From JBEATZ01 sp041178545 (lineage in GTDB: Bacteria; Planctomycetota; UBA1135; UBA2386): a stretch of DNA of 33,974 nucleotides. The notes below the pieces were generated by a model. It was not told the origin of the DNA. It did not search any database and saw nothing but the letters and a program-made list of their open reading frames with translations. A program made the translations under genes and the position numbers. The stretch is from the NCBI GenBank assembly GCA_041178545.1, contig JBEGVB010000065.1, positions 1-33,974 of the forward strand, written 5' to 3'. Positions 7,594-15,774 of the stretch are shown here, piece by piece. Every line of letters starts with the position of its first letter. Positions within the stretch are counted from its first letter, which is position 1.

Positions 7594-7599
7594 AGGCTA
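7594..7599 (-). promoter_or_regulatory. Candidate -10 element of ppx
   Basis: TAGCCT on the minus strand is followed after 6 nt by the ATG at 7587. No convincing -35 is visible 16-18 bp further upstream, and no ribosome binding site fits between. It belongs to the recurring TANNNT-near-start pattern of this window. Confidence 0.4.
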
Positions 7600-7664
7600 C
7601 GGAACCAGCCCACTGCGTGGAAGCACCCGTGCACCGGTCGGATGCGGCACCGTATGCTCCATGC

Positions 7665-8294
7665 GTGCACCCAGGCGAACCGGACCAACCGATCGAGCCG
7701 CTCTCTTCCACGCTGCGTCACGTGCAGGCCGCGCAGGCTGGTGACGACAACGGCACCTCGTGGGTCAATCTCGAGGCGCGCATCCGCGACTGGGTGCATG
7801 CCGCGACGATGGGCACCAACCTGCCCCCGGACCGCAGCCTCGAGGACCTGCAACAGGACGTGCTGCTGCAGGTGTTCAAGGACCTCGACGAGTTCGTCGT
7901 CGAGCCCGGTGCATCGTTCAGCGGGTGGGTGCGGACGGTGGCCCATCGCAAGCTGGGCGACCTGTGGCGACGGGCCCGCGCCGACAAGCGAGGCAAGGGC
8001 AAGGCGCGCCACCTCAGCGAGTTCGACGAGACCGGCGGGCCGGACCACTTCGCGGACCCGAAGGTGGAGCGTCAGAGCATGATCCTGCGCCACAAGGAAC
8101 TGCAGGAACGGTTGGTTGCAGCGCTCGAGGAGCTTGGCGACAAGCACCGTCGCGTCATCGAACTGCGGTTGTTCCAGGGCCGCCCGTTCGTCGAGGTGGC
8201 GGCAGAGCTCGGCTACGACAAGGAGGTCACCGTGCGCTCGATCTACCTACGCGCGGTGCGGCGCCTGCAGGTCCTGTTGGAAGGCTTCGCCTGA
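7665..8294 (+). CDS. ECF-type RNA polymerase sigma factor
   Basis: This protein of about 209 residues has sigma-70 region 2 (RSLEDLQQDVLLQVFKDLDEF, then FSGWVRTVAHRKLGDLWRRA) and region 4 (ALEELGDKHRRVIELRLFQG, then GYDKEVTVRSIYLRAVRRLQ), and lacks regions 1 and 3 between them, as expected for the ECF group. No anti-sigma gene is adjacent, so control by an unlinked partner or by expression level must be considered. The start is uncertain: the GTG at 7665 lies 6 nt after a TATGCT hexamer and gives the N-terminus MHPGEPDQPIEPL, while another in-frame GTG at 7617 would add 16 unconvincing residues. It is divergent from ppx and convergent with the coiled-coil gene. Its regulon is unknown. Confidence 0.88.
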   Translation: MHPGEPDQPIEPLSSTLRHVQAAQAGDDNGTSWVNLEARIRDWVHAATMGTNLPPDRSLEDLQQDVLLQVFKDLDEFVVEPGASFSGWVRTVAHRKLGDLWRRARADKRGKGKARHLSEFDETGGPDHFADPKVERQSMILRHKELQERLVAALEELGDKHRRVIELRLFQGRPFVEVAAELGYDKEVTVRSIYLRAVRRLQVLLEGFA

Positions 8295-8300
8295 ACCGAG

Positions 8301-8318
8301 CGGACCCCCTGGTCCGCC
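8301..8318. terminator. Hairpin between convergent genes
   Basis: GCGGACC (8301-8307) and GGTCCGC (8312-8318) form a perfect 7-bp stem around the 4-nt loop CCCT. It fills most of the 25-bp gap between the sigma factor stop (8294) and the stop of the convergent coiled-coil gene (8320), which is the position of a shared terminator. There is no T-tract. Confidence 0.5.
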
Positions 8319-8319
8319 G

Positions 8320-9738
8320 TCAGTCGGTGTTGCGCTGACGCGCGCGGATGTCGGCGAGTGTCTTGCGGGCCTGCGCGATGCGGGCCCTCAACTCTGCCAC
8401 CCGCCGTTCGAAATCCGCCGCCTGAGTCTGGGTCCTCGCGGCGGCCCGAAGGCTCTCGGCCTCGGCACGGGCCACGGCCAGTTGTTCCGCGGCTGCTGCC
8501 GCGGCGCGGGCCAAGGACTGCTCCGTGTCGGCAAGCTTCTTCGCGAGGGCGTCGCGCTCGGCGCGCAGCGCGGCTGCCTTCTCCTCGGTACCGCGCGTGA
8601 CCGCACCCATCTCCTTCTCCAGTTCCGCGATCCGCGCCATGGTCCTGCCAGCTGCAGCCTCCAGGTCCGACCTCAGCTTGGCCATGTCGCGTGCGTGCGC
8701 CTCCCGTGCAGTCGCCAGCTCCTTCTGCGCTGCCTCCCGGGCCGCAGCCAGTTCCCGCTGGGCGCCCTCGCGAGTCGATGCGAGCTCGCGCTCGCGCGCA
8801 GCAGCCTGTGCAGCCGCCTCCTTCTCGTGTGCAGCCCGCAGTGAGGCGAGTTCCTTCTCCTGTGCAGCCCGCAGGTTGGCCACCTCGCCCTGGCGCTCTG
8901 CCTGCATGCGGGCGACCTGCTGTTCCATCGCAACCCGGAGCTCGCCCAGCTGCTTCTGCACCTGGGCAACGGCAGCGTCCTTGGCCGCGAGGGACTCCTC
9001 GGTCTCCTTGCGCTCCGTGGCGATCTGGGCCTCGAGCTGGGCGACCCGCTGGGTGAGACGCTGCTGCGCCTCCGCGGACCTTGCCTCCATGACCTCGAAC
9101 TCCTTGTTGCGCGCCCGCAGGCCTGCCGTGGCCTCGGCGAGCATCTTCTGCTGCTCGACCCGCTCGGACTCGGCCATCTTGCGCAGGGTCTCGAGTTCCT
9201 TCTCTCGCGCTGCCAGACCTGCCTTGGCCTCCTCCGCAACCTCCTTCAGGCGGGCCTTGAGTCCCGCGAGTTCCTTGTCGCGGGCTGCGAGTTCCGCCTT
9301 CGAGCGTTCCTGGGTGCCTTGCAACTTCTGCTGCAGCTCCTGTTGGCCCTGCTTCAGGCTGTCGGCGCTCGCCTTCGACCTTGCGAGCTCCTGACGCTCC
9401 TTGCCCAGGTCTGCGGCCGTTGCGTCGAGCTTCATGCGGAGGTGGGTCGCCAGTTCGGACGCAGACTTCTTCTCCGCTGCGGCAAGGGACTCGACCTCCC
9501 GGTGCTTGCGCTCGAGGCTCTGCAGCTCGTTCTGCAGCTCGCGGATCTTCGCCTCCTGCGCAGCGCGTGCCTCGGGTGACTGCAGGCGCTCCAGGTAGCG
9601 GTCCATCCGCTCGAGACGCAGCGAGAGGTCCTGGAAGGCCCGTGCGAGTGGGTCCTGTTCCACACGGCGGTCCTGCGCGTCGAGGACCGACGCGAGGGCG
9701 AGTGCGCTGGAGAACAACAGTGGCAGCAGGCGGGTCAT
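8320..9738 (-). CDS. Secreted coiled-coil protein of unknown function
   Basis: This 472-residue protein begins with a signal peptide (MTRLLPLLFSSALALASVLDAQ, probable cut after A-Q) and is otherwise almost wholly predicted coiled coil, rich in Ala, Glu, Arg, Lys and Gln from about residue 50 to the end. Short heptad stretches such as EKELASLRAAHEKEAAAQAA and QRELAAAREAAQKELATARE recur, giving internal Ala-rich repeats at ~270-340. No enzymatic motif is visible, and I do not recognise a family; low-complexity similarity to myosin-like or SMC-like rods would not show homology. The mature protein should be periplasmic, perhaps a structural rod or scaffold. The ATG at 9738 is chosen because the signal peptide starts there; 20 further upstream residues to 9798 have no signal character. 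It is divergent from the TIM-barrel gene, with 68 bp between. Confidence 0.82.
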   Translation of the reverse strand: MTRLLPLLFSSALALASVLDAQDRRVEQDPLARAFQDLSLRLERMDRYLERLQSPEARAAQEAKIRELQNELQSLERKHREVESLAAAEKKSASELATHLRMKLDATAADLGKERQELARSKASADSLKQGQQELQQKLQGTQERSKAELAARDKELAGLKARLKEVAEEAKAGLAAREKELETLRKMAESERVEQQKMLAEATAGLRARNKEFEVMEARSAEAQQRLTQRVAQLEAQIATERKETEESLAAKDAAVAQVQKQLGELRVAMEQQVARMQAERQGEVANLRAAQEKELASLRAAHEKEAAAQAAARERELASTREGAQRELAAAREAAQKELATAREAHARDMAKLRSDLEAAAGRTMARIAELEKEMGAVTRGTEEKAAALRAERDALAKKLADTEQSLARAAAAAAEQLAVARAEAESLRAAARTQTQAADFERRVAELRARIAQARKTLADIRARQRNTD

Positions 9739-9806
9739 GGTGCGGTGCAGGGGCGGAACTGCTCTGGAGCCGTTGCAGTCCGGCCGAGGCCACCCCAAGC
9801 TATCAG

Positions 9807-10730
9807 ATGCCGGCCGGTTTGCGCCGGTCCCCTCTCATGCCGGTCGCTCGACATCTCGGTGCAGCGTGGGCCTCGGTGCACGCACCGCACGACCCACGCA
9901 GCCTCCTCGTCTGGTTGTTGGAACGCGAGTTCCGTGGCCTCGGGGCGGCGCCAGCTGCGCGCACCATGGACTGGGCTGCCCTGCGCGAGGTGGCATCGGA
10001 CCTTCCCGTGGCATTTCCGGTCGTCCGCGCAGGCTCTGCGTTGGCCGAGGTCGACGCAACCGGGGGCGCAGGCTCCGCCAACGAAGGCGAGCAGCAGGTC
10101 GCGTTTGCCGCGGTCGCCGAGGCCGTCCGGGTTGCACGGGTCCTGGGCACGCCGCACGTCGTTCTCGCCCCGGGACTGGTCCCGGTGCTGGGGGAGATCG
10201 AGCGCCAGGACCTGGGGGACCCCTCGGCAGGCTGGACGAGGGAACGTGCCCAGGCCCTGCTCGCACGGCGCGCGACGGGGCTGGCCCCAGCCCTCGACCG
10301 CGTGTGCCGTTTCCTGCACGCGGTCGTGCGCAGGTACCCTGAGTTCAGGTTCTCGCTGACCACGAGCCGCAACCTGCGCACCGTGGCGGACCGCAGCGGC
10401 CTGGAGGCGGTCTTCGAGGACCTGTCGAGTCTCGGCCTCGGCTACTGGCACGACGCCGCGGTGGTCGCGCGTCGCGAGCAGTTGCTCGGCGAGAGCCAGG
10501 GCGAGTGGCTCGAGACGTTTGCACGGAGGCTCCGCGGAGGCAGCATGGCGGACGCATCGGAGGAGGGGCTCGGGCTGCTGCCGGGCACGGGCGTGGTCGA
10601 CTGGCCCGCGCTGGCTGCTGCGGTGCCCCGCATGGCGCAACCCATGCCATGGGTGCTCGAGCTCGACCCCTCCGTCGACCCCCGTGAAATGCAGGGTGCC
10701 CGCTCCTTCCTCGACCGCCACGGGCTGTAG
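9807..10730 (+). CDS. Sugar phosphate isomerase/epimerase-like TIM-barrel protein
   Basis: This protein of about 307 residues looks like a xylose-isomerase-like (AP endonuclease family 2) TIM barrel. Successive strand-like segments are HLGAAWASVH, RTMDWAALREVASDLPVAFPVV, ARVLGTPHVVLAPG, RFSLTTSRNLRTVADRSGLE, LGYWHDAAVVA, and a closing PMPWVLELDPSVDPREM. The metal ligands usual in active members (Glu, Asp, His, Glu around the barrel) are only partly recognisable: WHDAA gives a His-Asp and VLELDP a Glu, so activity and substrate are open. The start is uncertain: ATG 9807 or ATG 9837 (MPVARHLGAAW), neither with a ribosome binding site. It precedes the DHH gene by 20 bp, so the two may be co-transcribed, though no functional link is evident. 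Confidence 0.75.
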   Translation: MPAGLRRSPLMPVARHLGAAWASVHAPHDPRSLLVWLLEREFRGLGAAPAARTMDWAALREVASDLPVAFPVVRAGSALAEVDATGGAGSANEGEQQVAFAAVAEAVRVARVLGTPHVVLAPGLVPVLGEIERQDLGDPSAGWTRERAQALLARRATGLAPALDRVCRFLHAVVRRYPEFRFSLTTSRNLRTVADRSGLEAVFEDLSSLGLGYWHDAAVVARREQLLGESQGEWLETFARRLRGGSMADASEEGLGLLPGTGVVDWPALAAAVPRMAQPMPWVLELDPSVDPREMQGARSFLDRHGL

Positions 10731-10750
10731 CCTCTGCACACCACCCAGCG

Positions 10751-11830
10751 ATGGACCCCACGGCCCCGCACCCCGAAAGCCAGCCCGTTTACGACGCGGC
10801 GGCCCGCACGCGCGATCTCCTGGCACTGCTGCGCGGTCGCAAGCGGCTGTTGGTGATGACGCACACCAACCCGGACCCGGACTCCCTGGGCAGTGCGATG
10901 GGGCTCTGCGAACTCGCCGAGCAGGTGGCAGGCATCCCCAGCACGATCGCGATGACGGGGCAGATCCTGCGTGCCGAGAACCAGGCAATGGTTCGCGAGC
11001 TGGAGATCCCGCTCACCGCCGTTGCCGACGTGGACTTCGCCGCCCACGACTGCATCGCGCTGGTGGACGCACAGCCGGCCTTCGGCAACACGTTGGTGCC
11101 CACGGGAACGAAGCTCGACATCGTGGTGGACCACCACGTCTGCGCCGATCCCAACCAGCAGCACCCCGAGGTGCCGTTCCACGACGTGCGGATCGGCATC
11201 GGTGCCACCAGCACGGTGGTGACGAGCTACCTCATGGAGGCCGGCGTGCAGCCCTCGCGGCGGGTCGCCACGGCACTTGCCTACGGGCTGCGCACGGACA
11301 CAGCAGACCTGTCGCGCAACGTGAGTGACCTCGACCTGCGAGCCTTCGACTTCCTGCTGCCGCACGTCGACCGCCAGAAGATGGTGGCGATCACCCGGCC
11401 TCGGCTGCCACCGGCCTACTACGTCACGCTGCGGGCGGCACTGTCCAAGGTGCGCATCTACGGCGACCTCGTGCTGTGCTCGATCGGTCGCACCCGCAGT
11501 GCGGAGATGGTTGCAGAGGTGGCCGACCTGCTGATCCGCATGCAGGGCGCGCGCGCCGTCTTCTGTGGCGGCATGGCCGACAACACCTACTTCGTCTCGG
11601 TCCGCACCGACCCCGCCTACGCCGACGCATGGCGACTGATCCGCGAGGCGATTGGGGACGAGCCGGGCAGCTGTGGCGGCCACGGTTCGGTGGCGGGCGG
11701 CAGCATCCGGTTGCCCGACGGCGACCACCGCACCCTGATGCGCCTCGAGCGCCGGCTCGACCGCAACATCCGCAAGGCCCTGGACGTGATGGACGTCAAC
11801 CCGGGATTCCTCGGTGACACCGACGACTGA
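10751..11830 (+). CDS. DHH-family phosphoesterase, NrnA-like
   Basis: The family hydrolyses very short RNAs, pAp or cyclic dinucleotide products using two Mn ions. The 359-residue protein has motif I THTNPDPDSLGSAMGL (residues 37-52), motif II DFAAHDCIALVDAQPA near 95-110, the DHH triad itself (VVDHH, D127-H129), motif IV YGLRTDTADLSR near 178-190, and the DHHA1 signature GGHGSVAGGSI near 307-318. The arrangement fits NrnA/oligoribonuclease-type proteins rather than RecJ or inorganic pyrophosphatase, whose accessory domains are absent. There is no signal peptide, so it is cytoplasmic. A TAGCCT sequence overlapping the stop codon of the preceding gene (10728-10733) could act as a -10, or the gene could be read through from it. 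Confidence 0.9.
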   Translation: MDPTAPHPESQPVYDAAARTRDLLALLRGRKRLLVMTHTNPDPDSLGSAMGLCELAEQVAGIPSTIAMTGQILRAENQAMVRELEIPLTAVADVDFAAHDCIALVDAQPAFGNTLVPTGTKLDIVVDHHVCADPNQQHPEVPFHDVRIGIGATSTVVTSYLMEAGVQPSRRVATALAYGLRTDTADLSRNVSDLDLRAFDFLLPHVDRQKMVAITRPRLPPAYYVTLRAALSKVRIYGDLVLCSIGRTRSAEMVAEVADLLIRMQGARAVFCGGMADNTYFVSVRTDPAYADAWRLIREAIGDEPGSCGGHGSVAGGSIRLPDGDHRTLMRLERRLDRNIRKALDVMDVNPGFLGDTDD

Positions 11831-11947
11831 GTCGGGGCCTGGCCGGGTGCCACGGGCGCCTGGCCCGGGCCCGTCCCTCCCTGAGGCAGTTTCGCTCCCG
11901 CGGGGGCGTTCCCGCCCAGCGCGACCCGACTACTGTGTGACCCCTGC

Positions 11948-14900
11948 ATGAACCCCGGCCTGCTCTCCACCCTGCTGGCGCTGGCTGCAGCTGCCTTGCT
12001 CCCCGGTCTCCCGGCGGCGCAGGGCAAGGCCGTGCCGGGTGAGCCGACGGGAGTCGCCGCCGCACCGCGGGCGCCGCTCTGCTTCCTGCCCAACGGGGGG
12101 CAGTGGGATGCAGCTGTCCGTCATGCCCTGCGCGGCAGCGGTGCGGACGGGTGGGTGCACGACGACGGGTTCACCCTGCGCTGGCAGCACTGGGAGTCCG
12201 CGGCGGCAGGCGCGGCACGCACGTCCCGCGGCGCCGTGGTGCGGTTGCGCCTCGAGGGCGGCAGTGCAAAGCGGATCAGGACCGAGCAGCCGCTGCCTGG
12301 GGTCCACCACGTCCTGGTGGGTGACGACCGCAGTCGTCATGCGACGGGCCTGCGAGGCCATGGCGTGCTCGTCCTCGACGAGGTCCTGCCGGGAGTCGGC
12401 ATGAGGCTGCGCGCCATGCCCGCTGCCGAGGGAGCGATCGAGTACGACCTGCTGCTGGCGCCTGGCGCGGACCTGCGCACCCTCCGCATGTGCGTCGAGG
12501 GAGCTGGCGCGCTCGCCGTCGAGGCCGACGGTTCGCTCCGCACCGAGGTCAGGCTCACCGACGGCAGCCAGCTCTCGCTGCGCCAGCCGCCTCCGGTGGT
12601 CTGGCAAGAGCAGGGAACTCGGCGCGTGCCCGTCCGCTGCACGTTCCGCCTCCTGGACGCCACCAGCTACGGGTTCGAAGCGGTCGGTGTCGACCCGGCA
12701 CTGCCGCTGGTGGTGGACCCGGGCATCGTGTGGAGCAGCTTCCTCGGCGGCAGTGCCTCCGACGCGGTCAACGACGTCGAGTGGGTGCCCGGCGTCGGCG
12801 TCTTCTGTGGCGGCTGGGCGAGCGCCTCCGACTTCCCCACGACCACGGGGGCCTTCCAGCGCACCGGCTCACAGGACGGATTCGTCGCGTGCTTCGCCGA
12901 GGACGGCACGACCTTGCTCCACGCGACCTACCTGGGAGGCAGCGGCGCCGAGGAGGTGCGCGGCATCGCCGTCGACGCCCAGCAACGGATCGTGGCCGTT
13001 GGCTTCACCAACTCCACCTCGTTCCCGGTCACCGCAGGTGCGTTCCAGCCTGCCTACCGCGGTGCGAGTTCCTTCCTGCAGGTCGGCGACGGCTTCGTCG
13101 CGAGGCTCGGCACTGGCGGCAGCACCTTGGTGGGCTCGACCTACCTGGGCGGTTTCCTCGACGACGTGGCCGAGGCCGTGGCCGTCGACGCACTCGGTCA
13201 CGCACTCGTCGCGGGCTGGGCCGCGTCGCCCGACCTGCCTGTCACGCCCGGAGCGTTCCAGCCAGGACTCGGCGGCGCGCTCACCGGGCAGACCGACGGG
13301 TTCGTCGCACGCATCGCGCCCGACGCGCGCAGCGCAACGTACGTCACCTACCTCGGGGGCGGCCTGCCTGACCAGCTCCTCGGCATCGCGGTCGACACAA
13401 CCGGCAACGCAGTCGTGTGTGGCCGTTCGCAGTCCGCCAACTACCCGACCTCGCTGCAGGCCTACCGACCCAGCAACGCTGGCGGCACCGACATGGTGCT
13501 CACGCGGCTCAACGCCAACGGCACCGCACTCGGCGCGTCCACCTACCTCGGCGGTCTCGCCGCGGACTCCGCCCAGGACGTGGTGGTTGCCGCGGACGGG
13601 TCACTGTGGGTCGGAGGCTCGTCCGAGAGCGCGAACTTCCCGACCACCGGGGGCGCAGTGCAGCCCACGCACGGTGGCCGGCAGGATGCCGTGCTGGTGC
13701 GGTTCGACGCCAACGCCACCCAGCTGCTGTGGAGCTCGTACCTCGGCGGCAGCGGAGACGACGCCGCGCACGGCATTGCAGTCGACCCCAGCGGGCGCGT
13801 GGTGGCGGTCGGCAACAGTGGCGGCGGCCTGCCGGTGACCGGGTCCGGTGCGAACGCGACGTACGGCGGCAGCAGCTCGGATGGTTTTGCCGTCGTGCTC
13901 GAACCCGCGTCCGCGAACCCGCTCCAGTGGCTGTCGTTTCTCGGTGGCAGCGAGGTCGACCTGCTGCTTGCCGTGAGCGCCCCGGTGCCCGGCATGTTCG
14001 TGTGCGGTGGCGCGACTTGGTCTGCCAACTGGCCGACGACCGCCGGCTCGTTCCAGACGGCGATGCGTGGCAGCGCGGACGGCGTGGTCGCGATGGTCGA
14101 CCTGCTGGCAGACCTCGGCAGCGGTGTCCAGGTGCTGCCACCGCTGCCCCTCCCGGAGACCGTGTTCCTGCCCGCCGGTTCCACCCGTGTGCTCGGTGCC
14201 ACCCTGCGCAACGTGTCGCCCCGCTCCCTGAGCCTGCGCTCGCTGCAGCTCTTCGTGGGCGGTAGTGCCGACAACGTGCAACACCTCGCGCACCTCGTGC
14301 TGTGGCGCGACGACCCTGCAACGGGCCCGTGGGCGGACCAACTGCTCGCAGGACCTGCTGCCGTGCCCGTCGACAACGCCACGGTGCAGGTGGTGCTGGC
14401 CAGCCCGCTGACCCTTGCTCCCGGCGCGGAAGCCGTGGTGTGGGTCGAGGTGGTTGCAAGTCCCTCGTGTCCTGCAGGAGCACAGTTCGCCGTGAGCATC
14501 CCGGACTACGAGGCCTGGGAACTGGCCGCGGTCGGCACCGTGCAGCGCGTCCCGCGCACCGGGACGAGCTTCGTGCAGGGGCTGGCAGTCAGCTGTGTCC
14601 GGGTGCCCGACGTGGACGGCGACGCGGACGGCGACGGGGCCGTGACCGTGAGCGACATGAGGCGCCTTTGCGCCCAGCTGGGCGGTCCTGCGAGTGGCGT
14701 CGACCCGGACGGCAACGGCTTCGTGACCACCGCCGACCTCGCGATCGTCCAGGACCGCATCCTGCGTCGTCCGATCGTGCGTTCGGCACCGTCGGTCGTC
14801 GTGCGCGGCACCACCCTCACGATTGCCGGCTTCGGTCTCGCGGGTGGCACGCCCACTGCCGTGCTCGGCAACCGCATCCTGCCGTTGCGCGCAGCGAGCG

Positions 14901-15010
14901 ATGCCGAGCTCAGTTTCCTCGTCGACACTTCGGTCGTTGCCGGCAGTGCCGAGCTGCGCGTGACGCTTGGCGACCGTGTGATCCTCCAGCAGCAGGTGCC
15001 GGTCCAGTGA
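11948..15010 (+). CDS. Secreted SBBP-repeat beta-propeller protein with dockerin-like domain
   Basis: This 1020-residue secreted protein has a signal peptide (ALAAAALLPGLPAAQ), an N-terminal domain (~35-255) that resembles the DUF7948 module found ahead of SBBP repeats (FLPNGGQWDAAVRHALRG), and about seven SBBP repeats between ~258 and ~710. Each repeat is marked by a YLGG or FLGG followed by a D/E-rich turn and A-V-D-x-x-G (e.g. TYLGGSGAEEVRGIAVD). A beta-sandwich-like region (~715-880) follows, then a dockerin-like pair of Ca-binding loops at ~885-945 (DVDGDADGDGAVTVSDMRRL and DPDGNGFVTTADLAIVQDRI), and an IPT/TIG-like C-terminus. The dockerin type I repeat suggests a Ca-dependent protein-protein contact; whether a cohesin partner exists is unknown. 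The function is probably surface or extracellular binding. The stop codon overlaps the ATG of thiD (TGATG). Confidence 0.88.
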   Translation: MNPGLLSTLLALAAAALLPGLPAAQGKAVPGEPTGVAAAPRAPLCFLPNGGQWDAAVRHALRGSGADGWVHDDGFTLRWQHWESAAAGAARTSRGAVVRLRLEGGSAKRIRTEQPLPGVHHVLVGDDRSRHATGLRGHGVLVLDEVLPGVGMRLRAMPAAEGAIEYDLLLAPGADLRTLRMCVEGAGALAVEADGSLRTEVRLTDGSQLSLRQPPPVVWQEQGTRRVPVRCTFRLLDATSYGFEAVGVDPALPLVVDPGIVWSSFLGGSASDAVNDVEWVPGVGVFCGGWASASDFPTTTGAFQRTGSQDGFVACFAEDGTTLLHATYLGGSGAEEVRGIAVDAQQRIVAVGFTNSTSFPVTAGAFQPAYRGASSFLQVGDGFVARLGTGGSTLVGSTYLGGFLDDVAEAVAVDALGHALVAGWAASPDLPVTPGAFQPGLGGALTGQTDGFVARIAPDARSATYVTYLGGGLPDQLLGIAVDTTGNAVVCGRSQSANYPTSLQAYRPSNAGGTDMVLTRLNANGTALGASTYLGGLAADSAQDVVVAADGSLWVGGSSESANFPTTGGAVQPTHGGRQDAVLVRFDANATQLLWSSYLGGSGDDAAHGIAVDPSGRVVAVGNSGGGLPVTGSGANATYGGSSSDGFAVVLEPASANPLQWLSFLGGSEVDLLLAVSAPVPGMFVCGGATWSANWPTTAGSFQTAMRGSADGVVAMVDLLADLGSGVQVLPPLPLPETVFLPAGSTRVLGATLRNVSPRSLSLRSLQLFVGGSADNVQHLAHLVLWRDDPATGPWADQLLAGPAAVPVDNATVQVVLASPLTLAPGAEAVVWVEVVASPSCPAGAQFAVSIPDYEAWELAAVGTVQRVPRTGTSFVQGLAVSCVRVPDVDGDADGDGAVTVSDMRRLCAQLGGPASGVDPDGNGFVTTADLAIVQDRILRRPIVRSAPSVVVRGTTLTIAGFGLAGGTPTAVLGNRILPLRAASDAELSFLVDTSVVAGSAELRVTLGDRVILQQQVPVQ

Positions 15011-15768
15011 TGCCCCGAGTGCTGGTGCTCGGTGGGCTCGACCCCACGGGTGGTGCCGGCATCTCAGCCGACGCCCGTGCCCTGCTGGCAGTGGGTTGCC
15101 ATGCCATGCCCGTGGCCATGACGCTCACCGTCCAGAGTCGGCGCGGCATGCGCGACGTGCAGGACGTTCCCGTGGCCCACTGGCAGTCTGCACTGCTCGC
15201 CGTCCTCGAGGACGGACCCGTGCACGCGGTCAAGACAGGGTTGCTCGGCAGTGCTGCACAGGTGCGAGTCCTCGCGCAGGCCCTCCGAGTGCTCGGCCCG
15301 GGGGTGCCGCTGGTGGTGGACCCGGTCATGTCCGCCACGGCAGGCGGCTGGCATGCAGCCGGTGACCTTGCCGTCGCGTACCGCGAGAGCCTCCTGCCGA
15401 TGGCGGCACTCGCACTGCCCAACCTGCCCGAACTGGCCCGTCTCGGCGCAGTCGATGCCGCAGAACTGTTGTCAGAGGGTGTCGGCGCCGTGCTGGTCAA
15501 GGGCGGCCACGGCGAGGCAGCAGAGCTCACCGACGTGTTGCACTCGCAAGGCGGTGTGCGCGCGTGGTCGCACCCGCGGCAGCAGGTGGGGCCAGTCCAC
15601 GGCACCGGCTGCGCGCTGGCGAGCTTCGTCGCAGGTCGGCTTGCCACCGGCTTCGACCTCGAGGATGCCGTCGATGGGTCGATCCGCCTGTTGCAGCACT
15701 GCCTGCGGCACATGGGGCCGCCCGTGCCGGACGGCCTGTCCCGGCCGCTTGCGTTGCGCCTCGGCTGA
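15010..15768 (+). CDS. thiD: Hydroxymethylpyrimidine (phosphate) kinase
   Basis: ThiD phosphorylates hydroxymethylpyrimidine and its monophosphate in thiamine synthesis. The 252-residue length fits. It starts with LGGLDPTGGAGISADARAL, the family substrate-binding loop, has TLTVQSRRG in place of the usual T-x-Q-N-T segment, VVDPVMSAT near 105, LVKGGHG near 165, and the anion-hole/catalytic motif VHGTGCALAS near 200 with the catalytic Cys. The ATG overlaps the stop of the upstream SBBP gene by one base (TGATG), so it may be translated by termination-reinitiation; no separate ribosome binding site is seen. Pyridoxal kinase is the main alternative. No other thiamine gene is in the window. Its coupling to a secreted surface protein gene is odd and probably an accident of packing. 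Confidence 0.88.
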   Translation: MPRVLVLGGLDPTGGAGISADARALLAVGCHAMPVAMTLTVQSRRGMRDVQDVPVAHWQSALLAVLEDGPVHAVKTGLLGSAAQVRVLAQALRVLGPGVPLVVDPVMSATAGGWHAAGDLAVAYRESLLPMAALALPNLPELARLGAVDAAELLSEGVGAVLVKGGHGEAAELTDVLHSQGGVRAWSHPRQQVGPVHGTGCALASFVAGRLATGFDLEDAVDGSIRLLQHCLRHMGPPVPDGLSRPLALRLG

Positions 15769-15774
15769 GCAGGC

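Noticed and set aside
5956..8082. 708-codon plus-strand open frame antisense to ppx and running into the sigma factor gene
   Set aside because: It is a GC-driven shadow: low-complexity Arg/Ala/Val/His-rich translation with no domain, while the opposite strand encodes a clear Ppx/GppA protein.
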